From the NCBI GenBank assembly GCA_937864935.1, contig CALMDN010000103.1:1-12279 (forward strand): DNA of 12,279 bases, read 5' to 3'. The notes under the pieces are model-generated. The model made no database searches and was not told where the DNA came from. It saw only the letters and a program-made list of their open reading frames with translations. Position 1 is the first letter of the stretch, and each line of letters starts with the position of its first letter. Made by a program: the position numbers and the translations under genes. Source of the stretch: an uncultured Bacteroidales bacterium (GTDB taxonomy: Bacteria; Bacteroidota; Bacteroidia; Bacteroidales; Lentimicrobiaceae). This document shows, in pieces, positions 1-7,750 of this stretch.

Positions 1-10
1 GTTTCTGGCG

Positions 11-691
11 ATGATGTTAATCCCTGCTACCGTACTGCTGATGAGCAACTGCAGCAAAGACAAAGAAACCCTGACCTCAGAAGATGCCGCTTCCGTTGAA
101 AAATCGCTGTATGCTGAAGATTCAACGATATTGCAGCAAAAGTGTGACTCTCTGCCCTTCGAAGAGCTCAGCCCTGAAGAAGTGAATGCACTGCTCCTGA
201 TGCGGGAAGAAGAATTGCTCGCCCACGATGTCTACACCGGATTGTCTGCTGTATATCAGATTCCGGTATTTACGTTTATTTCACGCAGTGAGCTGCAGCA
301 TGCAACAGCCATTCAGCGACTGCTGCAGAAATATGAACTTCCCGACCCTGCGGTAAATCACGTAACCGGTGTGTTCGCCAACAGCGACCTTCAGACATTG
401 TACAACAGCCTGATGGAGCAGGGAAGTGCGTCGCTTATAGCTGCCCTTACTGTTGGGGCAACCATCGAAGACCTTGACATCAAAGACCTGATGGATCTGA
501 GTGAAGTGGCTGACAATCAGGATATATTGTGGGTATTTGCGAACCTGACGAAAGGCTCCAGAAATCATCTGCGTTCTTTTTCGAAACAACTCACACTTCA
601 GGGTGTGAGTTATGCTCCGCAGTTCATTTCTGAAGAACTTTATCTGCAGATTGTGAATTCTCCCCATGAACGTGGACCAGTCAGGCCATAA
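11..691 (+). CDS. DUF2202 ferritin-like lipoprotein (5' end uncertain)
   Basis: This 226-residue protein matches the DUF2202 family, a ferritin-like helical domain of unproven function. The family core runs from about residue 52 to 195. It has an opening helix with acidic 'REEELLAHDVY' (66-76), an ExxH pair in 'SELQHA' (E94, H97), a 'DLQTLYNSL' helix, an acidic 'ATIEDLDI' segment (E153) and the closing 'SRNHLRSF' (H186). Such Glu/His positions could bind a metal pair, but that is inference. The N-terminus is hydrophobic and runs into 'LLMSNCSKDKE', which reads as a lipoprotein signal with Cys14 as the lipidated residue; Asn just before the Cys is unusual. The frame stays open to the left edge of the window, so translation may begin upstream of the ATG at 11 and the signal peptide may be longer. 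It converges on the PAD gene, with a hairpin between them. Its physiological role is unknown. Confidence 0.82.
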   Translation: MMLIPATVLLMSNCSKDKETLTSEDAASVEKSLYAEDSTILQQKCDSLPFEELSPEEVNALLLMREEELLAHDVYTGLSAVYQIPVFTFISRSELQHATAIQRLLQKYELPDPAVNHVTGVFANSDLQTLYNSLMEQGSASLIAALTVGATIEDLDIKDLMDLSEVADNQDILWVFANLTKGSRNHLRSFSKQLTLQGVSYAPQFISEELYLQIVNSPHERGPVRP

Positions 692-714
692 AGAATTATA
701 ATCACCTGAATACA

Positions 715-805
715 AGGTTGTTTCAGTGCATTGGAAGTGCTTCGTTTCTCACCTGATCTGTAGAAGAAGAAGTGGGAAAAGCATTCCGGAGTTCTGAAAC
801 AGCCT
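715..805 (+). terminator. Long imperfect hairpin, probable terminator of the DUF2202 gene
   Basis: Almost the whole gap between the convergent genes folds on itself. The outer arms are AGGTTGTTTCAG (715-726) and CTGAAACAGCCT (794-805), 12 pairs counting one G-U. A 6x6 internal mismatch follows. The next paired arms are GGAAGTGCTT (733-742) and AAGCATTCC (779-787) with one bulge. TTTCTCAC and GTGGGAAA may pair further in. The right arm runs straight into TTTTTAATTTTT, the layout of an intrinsic terminator for plus-strand transcription. The T run overlaps the stop codon of the minus-strand PAD gene. The length and internal mismatches are also compatible with a decayed palindromic repeat element. 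Confidence 0.5.
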
Positions 806-807
806 TT

Positions 808-3213
808 TTAATTTTTCACCAGCCGGCGTGATGTAAGCGCTCTGCTGGTTTTTAGCTGAAGAGAATAGATGCCCGGATTGAGATCCTGCAGGTTCAGATG
901 AACCTCGTTCTTCCCGGCTTTGAGTAGTTTTTCAGTAACCGGCAGCATTTGACGGCCAGTAATGTCAATCAGAGAAATGGTGACAACTTCAGTCGTGCTG
1001 CCGCCAATTTCAATGGTCAGATGTTCAGACGCCGGATTTGGGAATAGTCTGATTTCCAGCGCCTCGGCTGATAATTCCTGAATCCCTGTATTGATCGTTA
1101 CCTCAAAGCTTACCGGGATTTCAATTTCCGGCTGGTCAGGATCGTTTGATAGCAGGTGAATCCGTCCGGTGTAGGTACCCAGGGCAAGATCACCGGCACT
1201 GCAGGTGATGATGATTTCCTGATTTCCGCCGGGAGTCACGCTTCCGCTGTTAATATCTGAACTGAGCCAGTCGCCGGTTGGGGTGGAGCGTACAAATTTC
1301 ACCTTCATGCTGGTGGCCTGGTGCCCGCCATCGCCATAACTGTCCTCAATCCATACCTTCCAGTTGCCCTCCAGGGGTTCACCGGCAAACGAACCGGTGC
1401 TGATGCTGTAGGACCCGTCTTCCTGTCCTGAGGCGATCATGGCCGTGATGCCCGAAGGCGATTGCATCCAGAGAGAACCTTCAGATGCATAATTATCGGT
1501 ATTCCAGTTGTAACTGAAGAGAATGCTGCCGGCTGCCCCGTTTTCGGTAATCTGAATGTCAGACCATCCCTTTTCGGTATATGTATTGTAGTCCCAGGTA
1601 GCAGGCGACGGACTGCTGGTAAGGTTGTAGCTGAGGGTATCGTAGGCCTCGGTGGAAAGGGTAATGAAATAGTTAAGCCCGAGTTCGCCTGTGTTGCTCA
1701 GGGTTAAAGACTTTGAATCGGACAATGCCTGCATGGCTGTGAAATCCATGTTGTCAACACTGGTTTCTGCCTGGGCAAACAACTGTTCACCAACATAGAA
1801 TTCATGGGGATCAGCCCGGCCGATAAACGGATGATTCTCACTTCTGCTGCTGGCATCGGCAGCGTGAATGTAATACTGAACCGTGCTCCCGTATTCGGGT
1901 GAAGGGATGGTTACCGACCAGTTGGATCCCATGGTATTGGTCATAGGCACCGCCTGAAACGGGGTATATGGATTCGGATTCACACGATAGTACAGAAGCG
2001 CGGAATCCCCGATAACGGCTGAACCACTGTAAGCGGCAATGTTGGCTGCAAACGAATAGGAAGGTGCACTCTCTGCATTTCCCAGCAAAGGAATGTGCCG
2101 GATGCGGAGCATACCCGGATCAGCCATTTCGTGGGTGCGGCAATGCAGGGCATCGGTCGACTCCCAGGGTGCGGAAGGCAGTGCGGTATAACCGAAAACC
2201 CTGTATCCGGGCATCGCCTGGCGATAGACTTCCAGCGCAGGCTCATCGTTCTGCGATCCCATAATGGGTACAAAAACCTTGTCGTTCAGGATAAAGGAGT
2301 TGGTATAGGGTTCATTTCCGGGGGTATTGACCCGATAAATCTCGTAAGGTGTGTTCCAGGGAGATGTGAGGGATGCAAAATAGGCGGCTGTAGCCTCAAT
2401 TTCATCGTACTGAGGGTGGGAAGCAGGAACGGATCTGATCAATATCTTGTTGGTTGCCAGATATTTTCCCCAGCAGTCGATGTGGTCTATATAGGTATTG
2501 TTCGGATCTTCAACCACATGGTAATCGTTGATGCCGAGGTAGGCCTGCATCTTCTGGTCCACCTGGGCCGGGGTCTGTGAAGGGTTTTCGGTATAGGCTA
2601 TCGTGGTAGAAGCTGCATCGCCATAGCTGTTGCTCATGTAATTGCCTCCGGTATGAATCACATTCATCCCGAACCATTCAATCCCCAGGGCATTGGCAAA
2701 AATTTTTGGAACTTCATCATCATCGGGGCGGGGGCGGTTGTAGGGGAAATCCACTATGCCAACCTCATCGTCGCCATAAGCGATAAACCAGGGGCCAAAA
2801 TCGCGGGTCCAGTAGCTATCGGTAGGCGCATAGATAAAATTACAGTTGTCGAGGTTCACCCCTGCGTTGGTGTATTGATTGCGAACTGTGTTTTCCTGCG
2901 ACAGACCGGTAACCAGGGTGGTAACCACCGCATCACGGGCCATTTCACGGATCAGGGTCATGGGAATACCGAACGGGTAAGCAATCAATACCCCTTTTGC
3001 CCGCTCAAATTCACCCAGACTGGTGATTGCACCATCGGGAGGATTGGTTTCTACAAAATTCTTTCCGATCAGATGGCGGTTCTGCGCCTCTTCCGTCGAA
3101 AGATGATGGGTAAGGCGTTTTACCGGATAGCGCGAAGGTTCCTGGGCAATTGCACCCTGGTGGATATTCAGGGTCAGCAGTAAAAATACTGACCACATCA
3201 GCCTGGTTCTCAT
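808..3213 (-). CDS. Secreted PPAD-like peptidylarginine deiminase with P domain and T9SS sorting domain
   Basis: This 801-residue protein probably converts arginine in peptides to citrulline outside the cell. Residues 1-24 are a signal peptide (cleavage near 'AIAQ'). Residues about 50-375 are a Porphyromonas-type PAD/agmatine deiminase fold with 'YWTRDFGPW' (W135, D138), 'FPYNRPRP' (R160, R162), 'YIDHIDCWGK' (Y241, H244, D246), 'YTNSFI' (N305) and 'DALHCRTHE' (nucleophile C358). From memory, P. gingivalis PPAD uses D130, R152, R154, H236, D238, N297 and C351, so spacing is kept at a constant +7/+8 offset. Residues about 380-475 are an Ig-like domain as in PPAD. Residues about 525-642 resemble a proprotein-convertase P domain ('GWSDIQI', 'SPSGITAMI', 'GEPLEGNWKVWIEDSYGDGG'), 642-707 are Ig-like, and 722-801 are a T9SS sorting domain ('LFPNPAS', 'GIYSLQL'). 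PPAD itself is about 550 residues, so the P-domain region is extra. Automatic pipelines may label it agmatine deiminase; the export signals argue against that. It is monocistronic and divergent from the kinase. Confidence 0.9.
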   Translation of the reverse strand: MRTRLMWSVFLLLTLNIHQGAIAQEPSRYPVKRLTHHLSTEEAQNRHLIGKNFVETNPPDGAITSLGEFERAKGVLIAYPFGIPMTLIREMARDAVVTTLVTGLSQENTVRNQYTNAGVNLDNCNFIYAPTDSYWTRDFGPWFIAYGDDEVGIVDFPYNRPRPDDDEVPKIFANALGIEWFGMNVIHTGGNYMSNSYGDAASTTIAYTENPSQTPAQVDQKMQAYLGINDYHVVEDPNNTYIDHIDCWGKYLATNKILIRSVPASHPQYDEIEATAAYFASLTSPWNTPYEIYRVNTPGNEPYTNSFILNDKVFVPIMGSQNDEPALEVYRQAMPGYRVFGYTALPSAPWESTDALHCRTHEMADPGMLRIRHIPLLGNAESAPSYSFAANIAAYSGSAVIGDSALLYYRVNPNPYTPFQAVPMTNTMGSNWSVTIPSPEYGSTVQYYIHAADASSRSENHPFIGRADPHEFYVGEQLFAQAETSVDNMDFTAMQALSDSKSLTLSNTGELGLNYFITLSTEAYDTLSYNLTSSPSPATWDYNTYTEKGWSDIQITENGAAGSILFSYNWNTDNYASEGSLWMQSPSGITAMIASGQEDGSYSISTGSFAGEPLEGNWKVWIEDSYGDGGHQATSMKVKFVRSTPTGDWLSSDINSGSVTPGGNQEIIITCSAGDLALGTYTGRIHLLSNDPDQPEIEIPVSFEVTINTGIQELSAEALEIRLFPNPASEHLTIEIGGSTTEVVTISLIDITGRQMLPVTEKLLKAGKNEVHLNLQDLNPGIYSLQLKTSRALTSRRLVKN

Positions 3214-3239
3214 AGTTTATTGAAATTGTGATGTCAGGG

Positions 3240-3268
3240 CAAAGGTAAAAATTACTGATTATCCGCAA
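3240..3268 (-). promoter_or_regulatory. Bacteroidota -33/-7 promoter of the PAD gene
   Basis: Read on the minus strand, TACCTTTG (3247 to 3240) is an exact match to the Bacteroidota -7 consensus TAnnTTTG. A TTG at 3268 to 3266 lies 18 bp upstream, close to the usual -33 spacing. Transcription would begin near 3233-3236 and give a leader of about 20 bases before the ATG at 3213. There is no Shine-Dalgarno sequence, which is normal for this phylum. Confidence 0.6.
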
Positions 3269-3327
3269 GCAGCAGAGATGATTAAAATCGCAAGCCTGCA
3301 CGCGATAGCGGTTATCGGTGTGGATGA

Positions 3328-3344
3328 ATTTATTGCGAATAAAT
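3328..3344. promoter_or_regulatory. Operator-like 7-bp palindrome between the PAD and kinase genes
   Basis: ATTTATT-GCG-AATAAAT is a perfect inverted repeat with 7-bp arms and a 3-bp centre. It lies 60 bp upstream of the kinase ATG and 115 bp upstream of the PAD ATG. A short symmetrical AT-rich site in a divergent spacer is typical of a dimeric regulator site. A second small palindrome, CGATA-GCGGT-TATCG, lies at 3303-3317. No protein can be assigned to either. Confidence 0.35.
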
Positions 3345-3349
3345 AAAAC

Positions 3350-3364
3350 TTAAAGTATTGATAA
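3350..3364. repeat. 15-bp motif TTAAAGTATTGATAA, copy 1
   Basis: This 15-mer lies 40 bp upstream of the kinase start. It is repeated exactly at 7810-7824, upstream of the tail tube gene, in the same orientation relative to the downstream gene. Its last bases overlap the GATAATCCGC repeat. Confidence 0.35.
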
Positions 3365-3403
3365 TCCGCTGTATTGTAAAATCATACTTTTCACCCTATA
3401 TTT

Positions 3404-5563
3404 ATGCGGTTATTTTCAGGTATGAGAAAAAGCCGTTACCACAAGCTGGTATTGTTGTTGCTTCACCCGGCGCTGCTGGCTTTGCCGGTGGCAATCATCA
3501 TAGTGCTGATTATACCCGACCTCTTCAGCAAATACACCCTTACCCCCCTGAGCGAAAGAATTCTTGAGCCAAGGACCGATTTCGAATATGCAGACCTGGA
3601 CCATGATGGTACCTCTGAAAAGTTTTATATCGGAGACAATACCAAAAATGGCTCAGATGTGGCGGTCTATAGCAAAGGAGGGCCCTATTATCAATGGGAT
3701 TTCAGTGGAAGGTTCATCGATCTTTTCAGGAAAAGCATAACCGGAGATACAGACAACAATGGTTTTGATGAAATTTATGCCTTTACTTTTTCGGGAGATT
3801 CTCTGTTGCTGAACGGAATTGATTTCAGGTTCAAAGGAAAATTTATCCTCAAAGACCGCTTCCTGATGCGGCTCCCAGCAGCTAAGAACAACAGGGATTA
3901 TGGTTTCGGGATCATCGCCCTTGCCGAACTGAATGGCGATGACCGCAAGGAGATCGTGTTTTACCTTTCTTCCGGATACGGGATAAAACCCAGAAGGGTC
4001 TTTGCCTTCGACCTGAACAACGACAGCCTGTTTTCCTCACCTGAACTGGGTGGACACATCGGAGGTTTTGATGTTGAAGATACTGACAACGACGGGAAAG
4101 CTGAAATTGCTGTCAGCAATTACGGGCCAGGCAACATCACCGATGCTTCCCTGCCGATGCAGGATACCTGCGCCTATGTGCTGGTGCTGGATAACAACCT
4201 GCAGTTTCTCTTTCCTCCGGTTGCCTTTCCGGGAAGGTACAACGGTATCGGGAATCAGTTCGTCAGGGAAGACGGGAAATGGCTGATACTCTCACACTGG
4301 GGTTTCGACTCACGCAACAAAAGCATCCCTGGTCTGAGGCTTTATGATACAAAGGGAAACCTCCTGCAAAGGTACACCCTGCCCGATTATCTTGCAGAAG
4401 ATGCGTGTAATGCGAGGGTTTTACCCGGGAAAGGCAAAGGCTACAGGCTTTTAATAACACCGTCTACCGGTCAGCCTTTGGTTTTCAACAGCAGATTCAG
4501 AAAGTTGGCAGCTCATTTGCCCTTGTGCTCGCACTCGGACGTTTTGTTTGCCGATCTCGACAGGGATGGTTCGGAAGAGATAATCTACAGGACCAACCAA
4601 CCCGATCAATGGGTAATCCTTAGCCATGACCTGGACAATCCGCTTTATATTAAAACGGAAAATACCGCTCATCCGACGCCAAAACTCTATCCTGTTCTGA
4701 GAAAGCACCAGAAACCCGGATTCTGCTTTCAGGTGAACAACCACCAGTACCTGATGGAGTATGCCTTCAACCCTATGTATTACCTGCAGTACCCTGTTTA
4801 TCTGGGCATTTATCTGCTGATCCTGGGTTTCATTCTCATAATCCGGCGCATTCAGCGGGTTCAGCTGCAACGCAAGTACGAAACCGAGAAAAAACTGGCC
4901 GAACTTCAGCTGCTCTCCCTGCGCAACCAGATGGATCCGCATTTTACCTTTAATGTGCTGAACACTATAGGATCTGAGATCCTGCAGCAACGGACCGACG
5001 AATCGTACGACCTGCTGATGAAGTTCTCCAGACTTATCCGTACCACAATCAGCTCTGCAAACAGCATCTGCCGTACCTTGCATGACGAGGTGACTTTCGT
5101 ACGGAACTATCTTGACCTTCAGACGACCCGGCACGAGGGATTCTTTGAGTATTCCATCCGGATCGATCCCGCCATTGCCCCCATGCAACTGGTCCCCAAA
5201 ATGACCCTTCAGACCTATGTGGAAAATGCCCTGAAACACGGCCTGATCCCCAGAAAGGGCGGAGGACGGTTACTGATTGAAATCAGCAGGGAATCGGCCG
5301 GAATCCGGCTGAAAGTAGAAGACAACGGGGTGGGCCGGCAACAGGCTAAGATCAACGGTTCTGTTTCCACCGGGGTGGGCTTGTCCATCATCGGGCAATA
5401 CTACGCCCTGCTGAACCGTGAAAATGAGCATCCGATCACCGAAACATTTACCGACCTTTTTGATGAAGAAGGCAAAGCCGCCGGCACCCGGGTGGAAGTG
5501 TTTATTCCGGAGGGGTTTGGGTTTCCGGAAATGCCTGAAAAGCAAATGCCTGTTTTTGACTGA
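3404..5563 (+). CDS. LytS-type sensor histidine kinase with FG-GAP/VCBS-like propeller sensor
   Basis: This 719-residue membrane histidine kinase probably autophosphorylates on H513 in response to an external signal. Residues about 14-38 are a first membrane span. Residues about 55-455 contain Asp-rich loops of the FG-GAP/VCBS beta-propeller type: 'DLDHDGTSE' (64-72), 'GDTDNNGFDE' (114-123), 'AELNGDDRKE' (174-183), 'DVEDTDNDGKAE' (223-234) and 'ADLDRDGSEE' (383-392). Such loops usually bind calcium. Residues about 461-482 are the second span, so the propeller should be periplasmic and the kinase cytoplasmic. A short helical linker leads to the His_kinase (LytS/YehU) motif 'LRNQMDPHFTFNVLN' (506-520), with Thr where Leu is common. 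The ATPase part has the N box 'TYVENALKHG' (604-613), G1 'EDNGVG' (639-644) and G2 'STGVGLSI' (655-662). LytTR partners are typical for this family, but none is adjacent. The start could instead be the ATG at 3422. Confidence 0.88.
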   Translation: MRLFSGMRKSRYHKLVLLLLHPALLALPVAIIIVLIIPDLFSKYTLTPLSERILEPRTDFEYADLDHDGTSEKFYIGDNTKNGSDVAVYSKGGPYYQWDFSGRFIDLFRKSITGDTDNNGFDEIYAFTFSGDSLLLNGIDFRFKGKFILKDRFLMRLPAAKNNRDYGFGIIALAELNGDDRKEIVFYLSSGYGIKPRRVFAFDLNNDSLFSSPELGGHIGGFDVEDTDNDGKAEIAVSNYGPGNITDASLPMQDTCAYVLVLDNNLQFLFPPVAFPGRYNGIGNQFVREDGKWLILSHWGFDSRNKSIPGLRLYDTKGNLLQRYTLPDYLAEDACNARVLPGKGKGYRLLITPSTGQPLVFNSRFRKLAAHLPLCSHSDVLFADLDRDGSEEIIYRTNQPDQWVILSHDLDNPLYIKTENTAHPTPKLYPVLRKHQKPGFCFQVNNHQYLMEYAFNPMYYLQYPVYLGIYLLILGFILIIRRIQRVQLQRKYETEKKLAELQLLSLRNQMDPHFTFNVLNTIGSEILQQRTDESYDLLMKFSRLIRTTISSANSICRTLHDEVTFVRNYLDLQTTRHEGFFEYSIRIDPAIAPMQLVPKMTLQTYVENALKHGLIPRKGGGRLLIEISRESAGIRLKVEDNGVGRQQAKINGSVSTGVGLSIIGQYYALLNRENEHPITETFTDLFDEEGKAAGTRVEVFIPEGFGFPEMPEKQMPVFD

Positions 5564-5984
5564 CTTTTTTTACGTTTGGTAAATAGTATGACTATAAGTT
5601 ATGGAAAACCAAATCTATTTTATCTGTTCTGAGATGACTTTTAATCATTGAAAATTGCATAGAACATATGCGTTTAAAATGGTTCTGCTTTTCTGATTTA
5701 AGGAATTTGGCACAAAATCATTTATTCAGAAATCTTAAGGGATCATCTTTTGTAATTACAAATGGATCGCAATAGTCCTGAAGCAATTCTGAAGAAAAGA
5801 GCACCCTGTCAATAAGATTTCACGATGAAGATTGTTTTCTATTTACGGCAAAATAAGTGTAATGAAGACCATGATTTCAATGATCAATAGAAGTGTTTCA
5901 GCAAGTTCTTTTTAAAAAGTTTTCCCTATTTTCGCCCCCAATAACCACCTTATATACATTCTATCCTTATCCCCCATAGTTCTT
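5564..5984. other. AT-rich intergenic gap, 421 bp
   Basis: Only very short open frames (15-20 codons) occur here, and none resembles a protein. Visible motifs are an isolated TACGTTTG (5571-5578), which matches the -7 consensus but has no TTG at the right distance, and the perfect palindrome CTTTTTAAAAAG (5908-5919). TATTTTCG at about 5928-5935 is a near-match to the -7 box and might serve the downstream LRR gene. No strong terminator hairpin follows the kinase; only a T run lies at 5565-5571. Confidence 0.5.
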
Positions 5985-7382
5985 ATGAAAATTCCTCACT
6001 ACCTCCTTACAATCAGTCTGTTGCTTGTTCATACGGTGTTGAAAGCGCAACCTTGTCCTTCGGGGAATATCCTGCTGGAAACCCAGGAGCAGATCGACAA
6101 CTTCCCGGTGCTTTATCCCGACTGTTCGGTGATTGAAGGGAACCTTGAAATCACGGGTGAGGCATTCGGGGCGGACAATATCTTTCATCTCGACAGCCTT
6201 TACCGGATCACTGAGGTTCAGGGTAACCTGAAAATTGCCTATGCCCTGGAGCTTCATTCATTGCATGGGCTGGAAGGGATCAGCCGTATCGGCGGTAGGG
6301 TCTATATCAGTTTCACAGCGGTGGATTCGCTTACGGGGCTCAGCAACCTTCAGTTTGTGGGTGGTGATATGCAGTTTGCGGAGAACAGCAACCTGCAGAA
6401 CCTGCATGGACTCGAAAGACTGCAGAACATCGGTGATGGCCTTGGCTTCTGGTTCTGCCATTCCCTGGAAAGCCTTGACGGGCTCGACGCTCTTTCCTCC
6501 CTTGGCGGTTACCTGATCCTGAACAGCAACTACCAGCTTTCCAGTCTGGAAGGGCTTAACCTGCTGACCGCGATTCCGGGCTACCTGGAGCTGGAGAACC
6601 TACCTGCTTTAAGCAGTCTGAATGGCCTCGAAGCCATCGTATCCATCGGTGAAAACCTGACCGTGATCAACAACCAGAACCTGGAGGGACTGGCCGGGCT
6701 GAACAGCCTGAATTCAGTGGGCGGTGCCCTCATTATCCGGGAGAATCCCCTCTTCGTAAACCTTGACGAACTGAATCAGATACAGTCCCTGGCCTATGGT
6801 ATAGAAATTGAGTCCAACGAAAGCCTGGAGAATATCTCGGGACTTTCCTCCATAACACAGATCGGCGGCGGGAATATTTACATCACTTCCAATCCTGTAC
6901 TCAACGATATTTCGGGCATTGCGAATGTTGATGCCACCACTGTTTATTACATTGAGATTACCTACAACCCATCTCTTCAGGTATGTGCGTTTGAAAGCAC
7001 CTGCGATTTCCTTCAGAACCTGCTCGGGCCTTCCAACATCGCCCTGAATGCCGAAGGCTGCAACTCGGATGCCGAGGTGCTCTATCATTGTCAGTTCCTG
7101 GGTGAAACACCCCTCAGCACGGGGCATGAAATACAGATTTTCCCGGTTCCGGTCACTGAGGCTGCGCACATCCGTTTCAGGCTACCCAACTCCGGACATA
7201 TAAAGATGGAAATCATCAGCAGCCTGGGGCAGGTGGTCACCACTCTGGCTGATCAGGTTCTGCCGGCCGGTGAACACAGCCGGGTGTGGCAGACCGGCGG
7301 GCTCCCGGCTGGTCTCTACAGTTGCCGGATACAATCGGGTAACCAGGTCTGGTTGCGGAAAGTACTCGTTATCCCCGGGTGA
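5985..7382 (+). CDS. Secreted leucine-rich-repeat (receptor L-like) protein with T9SS sorting domain
   Basis: This 465-residue exported protein is probably a surface binding or adhesion protein; its ligand is unknown. Residues 1-22 are a signal peptide ('LLLVHTVLKAQ'). A cysteine-containing N-cap (C24, C47) leads into about eleven irregular repeats from residue 48 to 330. Each follows the pattern 'I.G.L.I..N..L..L.GL..L..IGG', as in 'LESLDGLDALSSLGGYLIL' (161-179). This is the solenoid pattern of receptor L-domain/LRR proteins widespread in Bacteroidota. A C-cap with paired cysteines follows (C334, C340, C359, C369). Residues about 384-465 are a T9SS sorting domain ('IFPVPV', 'GLPAGLYSCRI', ending 'VLVIPG'). 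The gene stands alone, with a 421-bp gap before it and a long gap after it. The ATG at 5985 directly begins the signal peptide, which supports this start. Confidence 0.88.
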   Translation: MKIPHYLLTISLLLVHTVLKAQPCPSGNILLETQEQIDNFPVLYPDCSVIEGNLEITGEAFGADNIFHLDSLYRITEVQGNLKIAYALELHSLHGLEGISRIGGRVYISFTAVDSLTGLSNLQFVGGDMQFAENSNLQNLHGLERLQNIGDGLGFWFCHSLESLDGLDALSSLGGYLILNSNYQLSSLEGLNLLTAIPGYLELENLPALSSLNGLEAIVSIGENLTVINNQNLEGLAGLNSLNSVGGALIIRENPLFVNLDELNQIQSLAYGIEIESNESLENISGLSSITQIGGGNIYITSNPVLNDISGIANVDATTVYYIEITYNPSLQVCAFESTCDFLQNLLGPSNIALNAEGCNSDAEVLYHCQFLGETPLSTGHEIQIFPVPVTEAAHIRFRLPNSGHIKMEIISSLGQVVTTLADQVLPAGEHSRVWQTGGLPAGLYSCRIQSGNQVWLRKVLVIPG

Positions 7383-7584
7383 TTCCGGCTGAATCTGACA
7401 TGGAGAGAAAAGGAGGTCGCGGAGATTTTCGGGGGGCAGAATAGTCAATCTGAACCAGGATCGCTTCATGGCGTCCGTATCAGTTTCAGTAAACCTATAG
7501 CCTGTCAGGGATCCATCACAGTTTTTCATCCGATTGTCTTATTCGCAGTCATCCTGAAATCCTTAATTTAACTTTAATCCCCCC

Positions 7585-7616
7585 AAACTTAAATAACAAA
7601 GCGCTTATTTAAGTTT
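7585..7616. promoter_or_regulatory. Perfect 12-bp inverted repeat
   Basis: AAACTTAAATAA (7585-7596) and TTATTTAAGTTT (7605-7616) are exact reverse complements separated by the 8-base loop CAAAGCGC. The stem is AT-rich and no T run follows, so it is a poor intrinsic terminator for the LRR gene, whose stop lies about 200 bp upstream. It could be a regulator-binding palindrome or an RNA hairpin. Confidence 0.5.
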
Positions 7617-7690
7617 CCTTAAACGGATGCACCTCCTTGCGGCCCGCTTTTCTGCATGTGTGAGAAATTCTGAATCTGAACTCCGGGTTG

Positions 7691-7750
7691 GTATCCGGAC
7701 ATTAACAGCTGACTGTAATCCCTACGGCAGTAATGTTGTTAACCGGATAC
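7691..7750. promoter_or_regulatory. 14-bp bulged hairpin
   Basis: The left arm is GTATCCGG plus TTAACA (7691-7698 and 7702-7707), interrupted by a 3-base ACA bulge. It pairs fully with TGTTAACCGGATAC (7737-7750). The loop is 29 bases. Fourteen matched pairs with one bulge is a structure unlikely to be incidental. It lies about 210 bases before the tail tube gene and might act in its leader, if transcription starts this far upstream. Confidence 0.4.

Larger units (their letters stand above)
3257..3369. repeat. Spaced direct repeat GATWATCCGC in the divergent control region
   Basis: GATTATCCGC at 3257-3266 recurs as GATAATCCGC at 3360-3369, nine of ten bases identical and in the same orientation. 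The first copy sits in the spacer between the -33 and -7 elements of the PAD promoter. The second lies about 35 bases before the kinase start. This placement would suit one regulator contacting both promoters. Chance similarity is not excluded. Confidence 0.3.

Noticed and set aside
808..3213. Calling the deiminase a plain agmatine deiminase (aguA).
   Set aside because: It has a signal peptide, Ig-like and P-like domains and a T9SS sorting domain. It also keeps the PPAD arginine pair; agmatine deiminases are cytoplasmic and lack these.
4451..5239. A 262-residue open frame on the minus strand inside the kinase gene.
   Set aside because: It lies wholly antisense to conserved kinase and propeller motifs, and its translation shows no domain pattern.
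5571..5578. TACGTTTG as a promoter after the kinase gene.
   Set aside because: The nearest TTG is only 12 bp away, far from the usual spacing, and no gene follows for about 400 bp.
5985..7382. Repeated segments in the LRR gene as DNA repeats or a CRISPR-like array.
   Set aside because: The periodicity is at protein level (about 24-26 residues per repeat) with diverged codons, as expected of a solenoid protein.
7411..7416. AGGAGG as a ribosome binding site.
   Set aside because: No start codon lies at a usable distance, and Bacteroidota rarely use such sites.
7182..7529. A 115-residue minus-strand frame partly in the gap after the LRR gene.
   Set aside because: More than half is antisense to the T9SS sorting domain. 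It has no promoter and no recognisable family, though the first 49 codons lie in free sequence.
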